A DNA stretch of 64,000 nucleotides from an uncultured Bacteroidales bacterium (lineage in GTDB: Bacteria; Bacteroidota; Bacteroidia; Bacteroidales; UBA932), in the NCBI GenBank assembly GCA_944323805.1, contig CALUTW010000006.1, positions 1-64,000 of the forward strand. The letters are read 5' to 3'. This document shows, in pieces, positions 8,789 to 18,800 of the stretch. A program made the translations under genes and the position numbers. Each line of letters starts with the position of its first letter. The stretch's first letter is position 1. The notes below the pieces were generated by a model, which saw nothing but the letters and a program-made list of their open reading frames with translations, searched no databases and was not told where the DNA came from.

Positions 8789-9073
8789 CTACATATGCCG
8801 GAATGCCTCCAAAGGAGAAAGAAGGAACATCCTCGGTCCCGCATAGCGCATGACGGAGCGTATCCTCTGCCGCATATCGCTGCTGTAACAGTGTATGCGG
8901 CAACGTCTGCAGGAATTCTTGCCGTCCCCGAACGGACACCTGTCCAGCCGGGCAAGAGAATATGCCAGCAGTTCGCTGCAGTCATGGCACAGCTCCGCTT
9001 TGCCATGCCTATGCCGGCAATAGAATCTTATCATGAATTCGACAGTTCTCTTCTCTCTGCTTATCTTTCTCAT
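8789..9073 (-). CDS. YgbA-like protein (nitrous oxide-stimulated promoter family)
   Basis: This small 94-residue protein is rich in Cys, His and Arg. It matches the YgbA family pattern: MIRFYCRHRHG, LCHDCSELLAYSLARLDRCP, then a CRRCRIHCY cluster and MRQRIRSVMRYAGPRM. The cysteines suggest metal or Fe-S binding. In E. coli ygbA is induced by nitric oxide; its function is not settled. It is the last gene of the minus-strand arm of the PUL, 36 bases behind the ROK gene, which may be a coincidence of operon order rather than a pathway link. Confidence 0.82.
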   Translation of the reverse strand: MRKISREKRTVEFMIRFYCRHRHGKAELCHDCSELLAYSLARLDRCPFGDGKNSCRRCRIHCYSSDMRQRIRSVMRYAGPRMFLLSPLEAFRHM

Positions 9074-9109
9074 GCCTGCCCGGTCAAGACATCCGTGAAA
9101 ATGTCAGAT

Positions 9110-10315
9110 TCAGTCCAGCACACCGAGCAGCCGGCTCCGGCTGAGCATGCAGGCACCGATAGGTCCGGCCTTTTTGCCGAGCTTGGAGAAACGTATGACA
9201 GAATCCTTGTTCACTATATTGAGGGAATGCTTGTTGATTGCCGTCCTTACCGGCAGCAGGAGATATTCCTCAGCCACCGAAAGCCATCCGCCGATGGTTA
9301 CCGAACCCGGATTGAAGATATTGATCAGTCCGGCTATGGCGCGGCCCAGTGTAGACCCGATCTCCTCCACGGCTTCAATAGCAAGCACATCCTCCTCCTT
9401 AAGGGCATCAAGTATGTCGTCAAGAGTGATTTCCTCCCCGTTGTTGAACTTTTCGGACAGCACGGAAGCCTTGCCTTCCTTGAGCTTTTCTATCACTATG
9501 CGGTAGAGAGCAGAACCGGATGCACCCGTCTCAAGGCATCCGACCTTGCCGCAATGACATATCTGACCGTTGTCGAGCATAGGGAAATGCCCCACTTCCC
9601 CGGAGAAACCGGATTTTCCGTAGAACAGCTTGCCGTCTATGATCACGCCCATTCCAAGCCCCCAGCTGACATTTATGAAAAGCATGTCCTTTTCCTTGGA
9701 GTATTCCCCGCAGATATACTCACCGTATGCCATTGCCCTTGAGTCATTCTCGATGAAAACAGGGGCTCCGAGCATTTCCTCGAGGGTAGTGGACAGAGGC
9801 TTGTCTTCCCCTATGAAATAGGAAAAGCTGTATCCGGTGTTCCTGTTTACGCGGCCCGAAAGATTGATGCCGTATGCCAGCACCTGTCCGGAATCTATCC
9901 CCATCTTGCCGAGGTAATCTGTCAGGAAACCGCAGAGTTCCCTGAAGGACTCTTCAGTACTCCTGAGTGAAAACGGGATGTCTTCACGGCAGTCTATGAT
10001 ATTCCCCTTGAAATTTATTATCGCCACACTGATATGGTTCCGTCTCACATCCGTACCGACAATATAGCCTGCGGAAGGGTTCAGCCCGTAGATGCTGGGA
10101 CGACGCCCCCCGGAGGTCCCCATCTTGCCGAGGTCCTCCAGGAAACCGTCTTCAATAAGTTCCCCTACCAGTCTGGTAATGGTCGGGATACTTGCGTTCA
10201 GTTCCTTGCTCAGCTCCGCGATACTGTAATCGCCGGCATTGACGCAAAGACCGAGTATCTTCTGTTTAAAATTTGAGCTTTTCCCTTCGATATTACTTAA
10301 AAACAAATCTTTCAT
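9110..10315 (-). CDS. ROK-family transcriptional regulator (NagC/XylR-like)
   Basis: The 401-residue protein has an N-terminal winged helix (IAELSKELNASIPTITRLVGEL, about residues 33-60, given here in pieces of the recognition helix) followed by a ROK sugar-kinase-like domain. The ROK zinc site is visible: EVGHF followed by CHCGKVGCLE. The sugar-binding ENDS and EVGH motifs are present. NagC-type members sense GlcNAc-related sugars and repress uptake and catabolic genes. The start is ATG 10315 (MKDLFLSN); an upstream start at 10393 would overlap the transporter gene. It sits inside the PUL operon and is the best candidate for its local regulator. Confidence 0.88.
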   Translation of the reverse strand: MKDLFLSNIEGKSSNFKQKILGLCVNAGDYSIAELSKELNASIPTITRLVGELIEDGFLEDLGKMGTSGGRRPSIYGLNPSAGYIVGTDVRRNHISVAIINFKGNIIDCREDIPFSLRSTEESFRELCGFLTDYLGKMGIDSGQVLAYGINLSGRVNRNTGYSFSYFIGEDKPLSTTLEEMLGAPVFIENDSRAMAYGEYICGEYSKEKDMLFINVSWGLGMGVIIDGKLFYGKSGFSGEVGHFPMLDNGQICHCGKVGCLETGASGSALYRIVIEKLKEGKASVLSEKFNNGEEITLDDILDALKEEDVLAIEAVEEIGSTLGRAIAGLINIFNPGSVTIGGWLSVAEEYLLLPVRTAINKHSLNIVNKDSVIRFSKLGKKAGPIGACMLSRSRLLGVLD

Positions 10316-10358
10316 TATCCAACTATTGCACAAATACCCCGCAAGATATGAAAATAAA

Positions 10359-11801
10359 TCAGAATTTCTTCCAATATTCCTCAATTTCCTCAAGAGTCTT
10401 TCCTGTAGTCTCCGGCACCGCCCTCCACATTATAATTATGTATGGTATGCACATTGCCGCAAACAGGAAGAATGTACCGGCAGGGGTAAGGTTCTCAAGC
10501 ATCCATGGCGTCAGCTGCCCTATGAGATAAGTGCCGACCCACAGTGCCAGACCGGCTATAGACATCGCACGGCCACGCACATTGTTCGGATACATCTCAG
10601 ACAGGAGCACGAATACAACCGCACTGATGGAAATGGCGCAGCAGAACACATAGAAGAGGAAGAACGCGAGGAGGAAGCCGTTGCCGAGTCCCCACGCGCT
10701 GCCTGCGAGGAAATACAGACCTATCATGACAAGCGAAAGTATCATGCCTGACACACCCCAGTAGACCAGCTGTTTCCTGCCGACCTTATCTATTATGAAC
10801 ACCGCAATGACAGTGGTAAGCATATTCACGACACCTACGAGGACCTGCGAGAACATTGAATCCCCGCTTGAAAGGCCTGCCTGCTCAAAGATGCTCGGGC
10901 CATAGTACAATACGGCATTGACACCCATGAACTGCCCCAGGATAGCTATCGCAGACCCGATTATCACAGCCTTAAGGATTCCCGGCTGGAGAAGGACCTT
11001 CCATTCCGAACGCGTCTCCCCCGCTATCGACCTGCGTGTCTCGGCTATCTGCTCGTCAGCCATTTCCCTGCTCGCATAGATTCTTGCGAGAGTACCGGCA
11101 GCCTTTTCCGCCCTGCCTTTCACAATCAGCCATCTCGGGCTTTCCGGGATAAAGAATATGACCGTCAGGTAAAGCAGGGCCGGGATGACCATTGAGCCGA
11201 GCATGCCGCGCCACATCTCGTCCTTCAGCAGATGCTGCAATGCAGAAGACGAATAATCAGCCCCCTGGGCCGCATCCTGTATACAGAAATTGACAAGGTA
11301 TGCCGCAAGGAATCCCACCGTGACCGCAAGCTGATACAGAGAGACAAGCGTCCCCCGCTTCTCGGCAGTCGAAACTTCCGAGATATAGATCGGGGCGACA
11401 ATCGACACGACACCGATACCTATGCCACCGACTATCCTGAAACATACCAGCTGGATAAAGCTGGCGCAGGCGGCGCATCCGACTGCACAGATGCTGAACA
11501 GGGTCGCGGCAATGAGCATTGTCCTCTTCCTGCCTATCGTATCACTGAGTGTCCCCGCAACAAGGACACCCGCAATGGAACCTATGAGCGCACAGCCGAC
11601 ATACCATCCCTGCTGCATGGTATCCAGCGCGAACTGGCCCGTCACACTTCCTATTGTACCGGATATCACTGCCGTGTCATAGCCGAACAGGATACCCCCT
11701 ATCGCGGCAACTGTCGCAAGAAATACTATGTATCCGCCGTTAGCCGCCTTTTTCGCGGCCTTGCCCGATACCGGTCCGGATGCAGTTCCAACTCCTGCCA
11801 T
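10359..11801 (-). CDS. MFS sugar porter (XylE/GalP-type)
   Basis: The 480-residue inner-membrane protein has twelve hydrophobic segments and the sugar-porter signatures: GYDTAVISG in TM1, DTIGRKR between TM2 and TM3, FIPESPRWL after TM6, DKVGRKQ between TM8 and TM9, and PETTGKTLEEIE at the C-terminus. It should import a monosaccharide with protons. In this operon the cargo is probably the hexosamine released by the PUL enzymes, an inference from neighbours. It begins one base after the DUF4434 gene stop, so translation is likely coupled. Confidence 0.9.
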   Translation of the reverse strand: MAGVGTASGPVSGKAAKKAANGGYIVFLATVAAIGGILFGYDTAVISGTIGSVTGQFALDTMQQGWYVGCALIGSIAGVLVAGTLSDTIGRKRTMLIAATLFSICAVGCAACASFIQLVCFRIVGGIGIGVVSIVAPIYISEVSTAEKRGTLVSLYQLAVTVGFLAAYLVNFCIQDAAQGADYSSSALQHLLKDEMWRGMLGSMVIPALLYLTVIFFIPESPRWLIVKGRAEKAAGTLARIYASREMADEQIAETRRSIAGETRSEWKVLLQPGILKAVIIGSAIAILGQFMGVNAVLYYGPSIFEQAGLSSGDSMFSQVLVGVVNMLTTVIAVFIIDKVGRKQLVYWGVSGMILSLVMIGLYFLAGSAWGLGNGFLLAFFLFYVFCCAISISAVVFVLLSEMYPNNVRGRAMSIAGLALWVGTYLIGQLTPWMLENLTPAGTFFLFAAMCIPYIIIMWRAVPETTGKTLEEIEEYWKKF

Positions 11802-11802
11802 A

Positions 11803-12918
11803 TCACTTTATATTGAAATATTCCTTATACCTGTCATACAGATACCCTGCCTGGAGATATGCGGACTGAGGGCTCATGAAGTGCGAGAATTCGAATGTTA
11901 TGGCCTTGTCATATCCGCATCTGGCGGCAGCCTCAAGCTTCATCCTGAGCTTGTCGAACTTTATCGGCAGGAACTTTATCGGCATGTCCCTGTCGAAAGT
12001 CTCCGCATTTGTCCAGCACTGCATGCCATACTTGTCCGCAAGCTTCTTGTTGACGCTGAAGAAGGCGTCGAGCTCGTCATAGTCGATATGTCCGTCCTGG
12101 AATGCACATGCGTCGACGACATCATGTATACCGTCGAAAATCTCGTTCCACTCCCTCTCGTGTTCCGCCACTGAGACAGCCTGGTCATTCGTAAGCTTTC
12201 CTGTCCCCATGATTGCCTTCTTTCCGTCTATCCACGGGGAAATGAATGTAGGCAGTCCGCCGGACACATCCTTGCACTGCTTGCCCATGGCCCTGAAGGC
12301 ATCGATTGCACCCTTGGTCTTGCGGCTGATTTCCCCGCTTATGTACCAGCCGCCGAAACTGCTGTATTTCTCGCCGTACATCTTCCAGACCTCGTCAATG
12401 ACGAATCTGTTGTCCTCTATTTCCCTCGACAGGTCTCCCGTATCCCAGTATTTGCCAGAGTCATAAAGTCCGAACCAGAACTTCATGCCGTACTTCTGGG
12501 CAAGCCTGAGGAACATGTCTATAAGGTCCACCGAAGGCATATAGCATCCCTTCTTGAGAAGGTACGGAGACGGATACGTGATGAATTTCCTGTATCCTGA
12601 CCTGATGCAGATGACGGTATCTATGCCTATGGATTTCATATACCGGAAATCCGCATCCCACTCCTTCTCGCCCCAGTTCTGGTGCGGGATGTCATGGGAT
12701 ATCTCATCCAGGAATGTCCCTGTGATCCTGAGTCCCTGTGCATGCGGGACAATAAGATTGCCGTCCCCGGCACTGCTTCCGGCCTCTGCGGATGCCCCGC
12801 CAGACGCCATGCCTCCGATTCCGGCTGCCGTATCGGAAGCCTTCATTATTCCCGGCAGGGCGATTGCCGATGCTGTTGCGATTGCCGCCTTCTTGAGAAA
12901 ATCTCTTCTGTCTGTCAT
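11803..12918 (-). CDS. Tat-exported DUF4434-type TIM-barrel protein, putative glycosidase
   Basis: The 371-residue protein starts with a twin-arginine signal (TDRRDFLKKAA then a hydrophobic stretch), followed by a Gly/Ser/Ala-rich linker (residues 25-52). From about residue 60 it shows the DUF4434 pattern: RITGTFLDEISHD, EWDADFRYMKSIGIDTVI, FWFGLYDSG, FGGWYISGEIS and WTNAETFD. Repeating beta-alpha units with acidic ends suggest a TIM-barrel glycoside hydrolase-like fold, though activity is unproven. The Tat signal is unusual for a glycan enzyme and suggests cofactor or folded export. It lies between the DUF5009 and MFS genes. Confidence 0.72.
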   Translation of the reverse strand: MTDRRDFLKKAAIATASAIALPGIMKASDTAAGIGGMASGGASAEAGSSAGDGNLIVPHAQGLRITGTFLDEISHDIPHQNWGEKEWDADFRYMKSIGIDTVICIRSGYRKFITYPSPYLLKKGCYMPSVDLIDMFLRLAQKYGMKFWFGLYDSGKYWDTGDLSREIEDNRFVIDEVWKMYGEKYSSFGGWYISGEISRKTKGAIDAFRAMGKQCKDVSGGLPTFISPWIDGKKAIMGTGKLTNDQAVSVAEHEREWNEIFDGIHDVVDACAFQDGHIDYDELDAFFSVNKKLADKYGMQCWTNAETFDRDMPIKFLPIKFDKLRMKLEAAARCGYDKAITFEFSHFMSPQSAYLQAGYLYDRYKEYFNIK

Positions 12919-12960
12919 GTCTGTCGATATTATTTGTTGTATTATTGTTTCCCTGTCATA

Positions 12961-14397
12961 TCAGCTTCTCCAGAACAGTTTCCTGTCCGTGAAGAATATG
13001 GTTACCGCCATCATCAGCCCGGTAAATATGAATCCCTGCACAAGTCCCATCACAGGCGACCCCGCCGATGCCCTGAAAAGCAGCCCGGCAAGTCCCGCAA
13101 GCGAAAGCACAGGCACAATCAGATAGCCTGTGACCGTATAGGCAAGCATCGGGTTCTGCCCGCACCTGCACAGCCACGACATCCGTATCCCCGCCTTGGT
13201 TTCAAGGAACATGAAGACCCCGGAGACGGCACCTGCCATGCCGCATGTGGTCAGAAGGTAGGAAAGATTGCACCAGTCCTTCCTTATGCCACCGTCGACA
13301 GGGTCAAATATTATCCCCGCGACCATAAGCGCAAGACCCGTAAACATGATTACGGCCCACGTCTCGGCTCCCTTGGCGTTCCTGCCGCCATCAGCCCGTC
13401 CATGGACGAAGACGAGGGCAGCCGCCACGACGGAGAGACATACGGTAAGTATCAGGTCCGCAACCACATGCCTTGTAAAGAGTCCCCACAGCTGAAGAAC
13501 CACGGCTGCCATTGCAAGAGCCGCAGCCGCTGAAGTTCTCCACCCTGCCGGCATTTCCGGCATGCGGGAATTCTTCCTGCGCAGAATCAGGTCCCCGACA
13601 ACAGACCCCGGTATCGCAATAAGCATATACTGGAGATATTCGAACTTGAATATCCATCCGTAGCCGGCCTCGTCCGCCCCGGGGATGAAGCTGAAGACAT
13701 CCGTATAGGAATCAAGCGCCTTTATGGCGGCAACAGCCGCGAATATTCCCCATCTCGCAGGGAGCGAATCCTTTGTCAGCATCCATATCAGGCTGCCTCC
13801 CAATGATACATATGCAAGAATCATTATTATAGCATCGCACTTGTCCTTCGACAGGGGCACCTTGAGGCCGTATTGCATGATAAAGGCCGCTGCAACGAGC
13901 ATGGCCACACCGGAAAGTCCGGCAGCGGCATTCAGCCTGCTGTCCTTGAAATTGAACCGGGCAAGCGCAAGGAAAAGCCCGCACCATGTGAAAATCATGA
14001 AAAGGTTCTTCCATACCGGAGCCGCCTCGGAGGCGGACGAGCTGTTGGCATTGCCGAGAACTATGCTGAAGCATGCCAGGATAGCCCATCTCTTCAAGAG
14101 AGAAACGATAATCCTGCCGGTGCCTGCACCTCTGGAGAGCCGCTTCCTCAGTGCGAACGGGAAAGCCGCCCCCATCGAGAACAGGAAGAACGGGAACACC
14201 AGATCGACCCATGTTATGCCCCGCACATCAGGGCTGAAGACATAGTCGGGAGGAGGCAGCTGGGCATGAAACATCCACGCCGGCAGCCCCGACTGCCACC
14301 CGATGTAGGCACATAGTATCATGCCGAATATGGCAAGACCTCTCAGCGCATCGATTGTCGCTATCCTTTCGGAGGATTCCTGTTTTTTCATTACCAT
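12961..14397 (-). CDS. DUF5009 membrane acyltransferase, HGSNAT/NagX-like
   Basis: The 478-residue polytopic membrane protein has about ten to twelve hydrophobic segments. The start (RIATIDALRGLAIFGMIL) and TWVDLVFPFFLFSMGAAFPFA are typical of the DUF5009 branch related to heparan-alpha-glucosaminide N-acetyltransferase and bacterial NagX. The HGSNAT group moves acetyl from cytosolic acetyl-CoA across the membrane to a terminal glucosamine. A role in re-acetylating glucosamine ends of the PUL substrate is an inference. ATG at 14391 is an alternative start. A -7 element TACATTTG (14421-14414, minus strand) is just upstream, giving a very short leader. Confidence 0.8.
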   Translation of the reverse strand: MVMKKQESSERIATIDALRGLAIFGMILCAYIGWQSGLPAWMFHAQLPPPDYVFSPDVRGITWVDLVFPFFLFSMGAAFPFALRKRLSRGAGTGRIIVSLLKRWAILACFSIVLGNANSSSASEAAPVWKNLFMIFTWCGLFLALARFNFKDSRLNAAAGLSGVAMLVAAAFIMQYGLKVPLSKDKCDAIIMILAYVSLGGSLIWMLTKDSLPARWGIFAAVAAIKALDSYTDVFSFIPGADEAGYGWIFKFEYLQYMLIAIPGSVVGDLILRRKNSRMPEMPAGWRTSAAAALAMAAVVLQLWGLFTRHVVADLILTVCLSVVAAALVFVHGRADGGRNAKGAETWAVIMFTGLALMVAGIIFDPVDGGIRKDWCNLSYLLTTCGMAGAVSGVFMFLETKAGIRMSWLCRCGQNPMLAYTVTGYLIVPVLSLAGLAGLLFRASAGSPVMGLVQGFIFTGLMMAVTIFFTDRKLFWRS

Positions 14398-14413
14398 ATG
14401 GTCATCGTTTTCA

Positions 14414-14421
14414 CAAATGTA
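14414..14421 (-). promoter_or_regulatory. -7 element TACATTTG for the minus-strand PUL operon
   Basis: Exact TAnnTTTG on the minus strand, 17 bases before the DUF5009 ATG at 14397. It would drive the five-gene operon ending at 8789. Confidence 0.5.
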
Positions 14422-14445
14422 GAAAGAAATATTTAAAAACGAAGA

Positions 14446-14505
14446 AATATTAATAAAATTTTTCTATTATTTATTTTTTAATTTTTAAATATTTTTATTA
14501 ATATT
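14446..14505. repeat. AT-rich inverted repeat between the divergent PUL operons
   Basis: A perfect 13-bp inverted repeat, AATATTAATAAAA at 14446-14458 and TTTTATTAATATT at 14493-14505, lies in an almost pure A/T island between the DUF5009 and GHL10 genes. The core AATATTAATAA recurs at 20836-20846 upstream of the epimerase gene in the same PUL. NagC/Mlc-type ROK regulators use AT-rich palindromes, so this is a candidate operator, though A/T-rich DNA makes chance repeats likelier. Confidence 0.4.
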
Positions 14506-14544
14506 GCTTTTAAAAATAAATCAAATAAAAAAGCAATAAATGAG

Positions 14545-15879
14545 ATGAAAGCCGTTAACAGACTGATTGTGATAGCATTGACTGCTATTGCAGCATTATT
14601 GTCTGCATCTTGCACGCAAAGCGATGACGGGGCGCAGAGCCGCAGGAACTCCAATTACATGTGGTTCGACTGCGAAGCCAACTACCAGAGACTCTCTAGT
14701 CCGGACTCCATCCGGTATTACCTCGCGAAATGCAAGGATGCCGGTTTTGACAATGTAGTCGTGGACGTGAAGTCAATCATGGGCGAAGTCCTGTACGACA
14801 GCCGCATAGCCCCATATATGGGAGAATGGGACGGATGGTACAGGAGCCAGGACTACGACATGCTGTCATACTTCATAGAGTACGGGCACGAGATGGACAT
14901 GGGCGTCTACGCCTCACTCAACATATTTTCGGGAGGACACAACTGGGCCCGCCGGGGCATAATATATAAGGAGCACCCGGAATGGCAGTCCATCGTCAAT
15001 GACAAGGGCGTCCTGAAACCGATCTCGGAATACACCAAGACATATAACGGCATGCTCAACCCTGCCGACCCGCAGGTACAGCAGTATGAGCTCGACATCC
15101 TCCGGGAGTTCGCAGAAAAGTATCCCGGCATCGACGGCGTGATATTCGACCGCGTGAGATACGACGACATGACATCCGACTTCAGCGACCTGTCCAGAAG
15201 CCTTTTCGAGGAATATTCCGGCAAGGCGGTGGAGAACTGGCCTGAGGACATAATAGGCTGGGAGAAAGACGCATCCGGGGAACTCACATGGACCAGGGGC
15301 AAGGATTTCATCAAATGGGTGGAATGGAGGGCATCCGTAATAAGCGGTTTCATCCACAGGGCCCACGAGCTCCTGAAGGGAATAAACCCGGACCTTGCCA
15401 TCGGGGACTACACTGGCGCCTGGTATCCTACCTATTACCAGCTCGGCGTCAACTGGGCCAGCAAGGAATACGACCCGTCGGAGGAATACGACTGGGCCAG
15501 CCCGGAATACCGCAATACCGGCTATGCCGAAATGCTCGACATCTACATGACCGGACTCTATTATACACTCGTCACAAAAGAGGAGGTGGACAAGGCTGCC
15601 GGCATTACCGGGCCGAGGAGCGAAGCCGCAATGGACAACAGCCTCACATACTGCTACAGTATTGAAGGAGGTGCGGAACTGGCCAGAAGAATCACATGCG
15701 GGGCAGTACCGGTCATCGGTTCAATCTATGTAGAGCAATACAAGGGGGACTGGGACCGCTTCGCCAGAGCCGTACGGCAGGCCCGCAAGGACACTGACGG
15801 AGTAATGATATTCGACATAGTACACATCATAAACCACGGACTCTGGGACAGGGTCTCTTTGAACAATAACGATATCTGA
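14545..15879 (+). CDS. GHL10-family (DUF187-like) glycosidase lipoprotein, copy 1
   Basis: The 444-residue protein has a lipoprotein signal with lipobox ending at C23 (LLSASC). The TIM-barrel part resembles family GHL10 (PF02638): MWFDCEANYQ at the start, GFDNVVVDVKSIMGEVLYDS, MGVYASLNIFSGGH, LNPADPQVQQYELDILREF, and the acidic active-site-like block GVIFDRVRYDDMTSDFSDLS near residues 205-225. E. coli DigH, a GHL10 lipoprotein, cuts peptidoglycan glycan strands that lack stem peptides; substrate here is unproven. It is paralogous to 28863-30293 at the far end of the same arm. The GH20-CE2 gene follows 2 bases after its stop. Confidence 0.75.
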   Translation: MKAVNRLIVIALTAIAALLSASCTQSDDGAQSRRNSNYMWFDCEANYQRLSSPDSIRYYLAKCKDAGFDNVVVDVKSIMGEVLYDSRIAPYMGEWDGWYRSQDYDMLSYFIEYGHEMDMGVYASLNIFSGGHNWARRGIIYKEHPEWQSIVNDKGVLKPISEYTKTYNGMLNPADPQVQQYELDILREFAEKYPGIDGVIFDRVRYDDMTSDFSDLSRSLFEEYSGKAVENWPEDIIGWEKDASGELTWTRGKDFIKWVEWRASVISGFIHRAHELLKGINPDLAIGDYTGAWYPTYYQLGVNWASKEYDPSEEYDWASPEYRNTGYAEMLDIYMTGLYYTLVTKEEVDKAAGITGPRSEAAMDNSLTYCYSIEGGAELARRITCGAVPVIGSIYVEQYKGDWDRFARAVRQARKDTDGVMIFDIVHIINHGLWDRVSLNNNDI

Positions 15880-15881
15880 TC

Positions 15882-18800
15882 ATGAATTTGAGATTTCTGA
15901 CACTCATGGCTGCGGTGGCGATGCTGCCGTCAGCCCTGGCATCTGCAGACGACAGCTGCTGGCGCACCGTCCCCCTGCCTCAGACAATAGAGGCAGAGGA
16001 CGGTGCAGCGCCTTTCAGGCTTACACCTTCCACAAGAATCTGCTGGTCGGGAGAAGGAGGGGACATGATGCGCAATGCATCATTCCTGGCTTCATACATC
16101 AGCGGGAGCACAGGATTCACTCTTGAGACGGAGGAAATTCCGGACACCGAGGCAATACGGGAACAGGTTCAAGGCGGCAGGATACTGCTCCTGCTGGACC
16201 GGAATGCCGCTTCTTCTGAAGAGGGCTACACCATAGTGGCCGGGCAGGACGGGATTGAAGTGACCGCCCCGACAGCCGCAGGCATCTTCTATGGCATACA
16301 GACAATACGGAAAGCCGTGGCAGCATCGGTCGCCCGTGACGGAGGCGAAGAAGCATCGGAAGACGAAGTACTGCTTCCTGCCGTACGGATTGAGGACGCC
16401 CCTGAATTCGGATACAGGGGGGCGCATTTCGATGTATGCCGGCACTTCTTCACAGTGGAGGAGGTCAAGGAATATATCGACATGATGGCCCTGCACAATA
16501 TGAACCGCCTGCACTGGCACATAACCGACGACCAGGGCTGGAGAGTGGAAATCATGCGCTATCCGAAACTGACAGAAATCGGTTCCGTAAGGGAAGAAAC
16601 ACTCATCGGGCATCTCAATGACCGTCCGCAGGTATATGACGGCACTCCGTACGGAGGGTTCTACACCCAGGAGCAGATACGCGAGATTGTCAGATATGCT
16701 GCAGACAGATATATTACAGTCGTACCCGAAGTGGACCTCCCGGGCCATATGCAGGCCGCACTTGCCGCTTACCCGGAGCTCGGCTGTACAGGAGGCCCGT
16801 ACAAGGTGTGGACAAAATGGGGAATCTCGGAGAACGTCCTTTGCGCCGGAAAACCGGAAGTCCTCGAATTCCTCGACAATGTATTCCTTGAAATCATGGA
16901 CCTTTTCCCGTCCGAATACATCCATATCGGAGGCGACGAATGTCCGAAGATCAGATGGGAAAACTGCCCCGTATGCCAGGCAAAGGCCGATGAACTCGGC
17001 CTGCAGGACGACGCCAGGTTTACCAGGGAACAGAAGCTGCAGAGCCATGTGATGAAGCATGTGACCTCATTCCTGGCATCTCACGGGAGGAAAGTGATAG
17101 GATGGGACGAGATACTCGAAGGCGAGGCAGCCGAAGGAGCTACCGTGATGTCATGGAGAGGAGAGTCCGGAGGCATCCAGGCCGCGAGACTCGGACACGA
17201 CGTGATAATGACCCCGAATTCCTACATGTACTTCGACTTCTGCCAGGGCAAGGACGCATCAAAAGAGCCGCTGTCTATCGGAGGATATATACCTGTAGAA
17301 GCCGTCTACATGTACAGCCCTGTACCGCGTGTGCTCAAAGGCCGCGAACGGAAACACATAATCGGAGTCCAGGCGAATCTGTGGACCGAATATATCCACA
17401 CATTCAGCCACGCACAGTACATGGTCCTTCCGAGATGGGCCGCACTTGCAGAAAACCAGTGGCATCCTTCACAGCACAAGGACTACAAGGACTTCCTCGA
17501 CAGGCTCCAGTACCTGATTGCGATATATGACGCCAACGGATACAATTACGCCGGACACGTCTTCAATGTAGAAGCTTCATTCAGGCCCGAAAATGGTGCC
17601 GTTACCGCCACCCTCGAGACTATGGGAGATGCACCTATACGATACACCCTCGACGGCACAGTCCCAGACGAAAATTCCACCCTGTATACCGGACCGGTAG
17701 AAATCCGGCAGGATGCATGCCTCACGGCGGCGGCATTCCGCGGAGGCAAGAGCGGGGAACCCGTAAGGGAAGACATCTCATTCAGCAAGGCGACAGCAAG
17801 GCCTGTCACTCTCCTGACCACTCCGTCAGACAGATATACCTATGACGGAGCCATGATGCTCACAGACGGGCTCAAGGGCGACGGCATCTTCGGAAGCGGC
17901 AGATGGATAGGCTTTGACGGCACCGACATGGTGGCGGCAATCGACCTTGGCGCAATGACGGAGATATCATCGGTATCTCTCGGCGTCTGCGTCAATACGG
18001 CAGACGGAGTGTTCGATGCCAGAAAGATAGAGGTATATGTATCCGGCAACGGACGCAGATACGAAAAGATTGCAGAGAAGGATTATCCACAGGCGGAAGC
18101 CGAGACGAAAGCGGTCAACAGGCATTTCCTGTCCTTCCCTCAGACCAAGGCAAGATATGTCAAGGTAAAGGCCGTCTCCGAAAAGTCCATTCCGGAATGG
18201 AGCTGGCTTTCAGGGAGCAAGGCCTTCATCTTCGTTGACGAGATTGAAGCCGGGGGCATCATCCCTGCAGACAATCCGCAGGTCAGGTTCACGGGCAGGG
18301 TGCTCAGGAACGGCGGCACAGTCTCCTATGACTGGTCCGGGACATATTTCAGCACGATGCTCGACGGGGACAGGATGGATGCGGAGATTGAATCCGACGG
18401 GGAATGCTGGTTCAATGTAATCGCCGACGGCAACGTGGTCCGCACCTTCAGCATAGCGGACACGGATACGACAGTGTGCCTTGTCTCTCCGGATGTCCTT
18501 CAGGGGGATGCACCGCACCATATCATGGTACAGAAACGCACCGAGGGAGAATACGGCCGGACAACCGTCAAGGGATTCATCATTCCTTCAGGCAGCTCGC
18601 TGTCAGCCGAGACCGACATCCCGTCCCGCCACATCGAGTTCATCGGCAACTCGCTGACGTGCGGATACGGGACCGAAGGCCTTGACAGGGACGAGCCGTT
18701 CAAGCTCTCCACTGAGAACTGCAATCTCTCCTATGCGACTATCATAGCAAGATATTTCGATGCCGGCTACAACCTGGTCTCCCATTCGGGACAGGGTGCC

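Noticed and set aside
16092..17060. 322-codon minus-strand open frame inside the GH20-CE2 gene
   Set aside because: It lies opposite strongly conserved GH20 motifs, has no recognisable protein features, and is a by-product of the codon pattern of the real gene.
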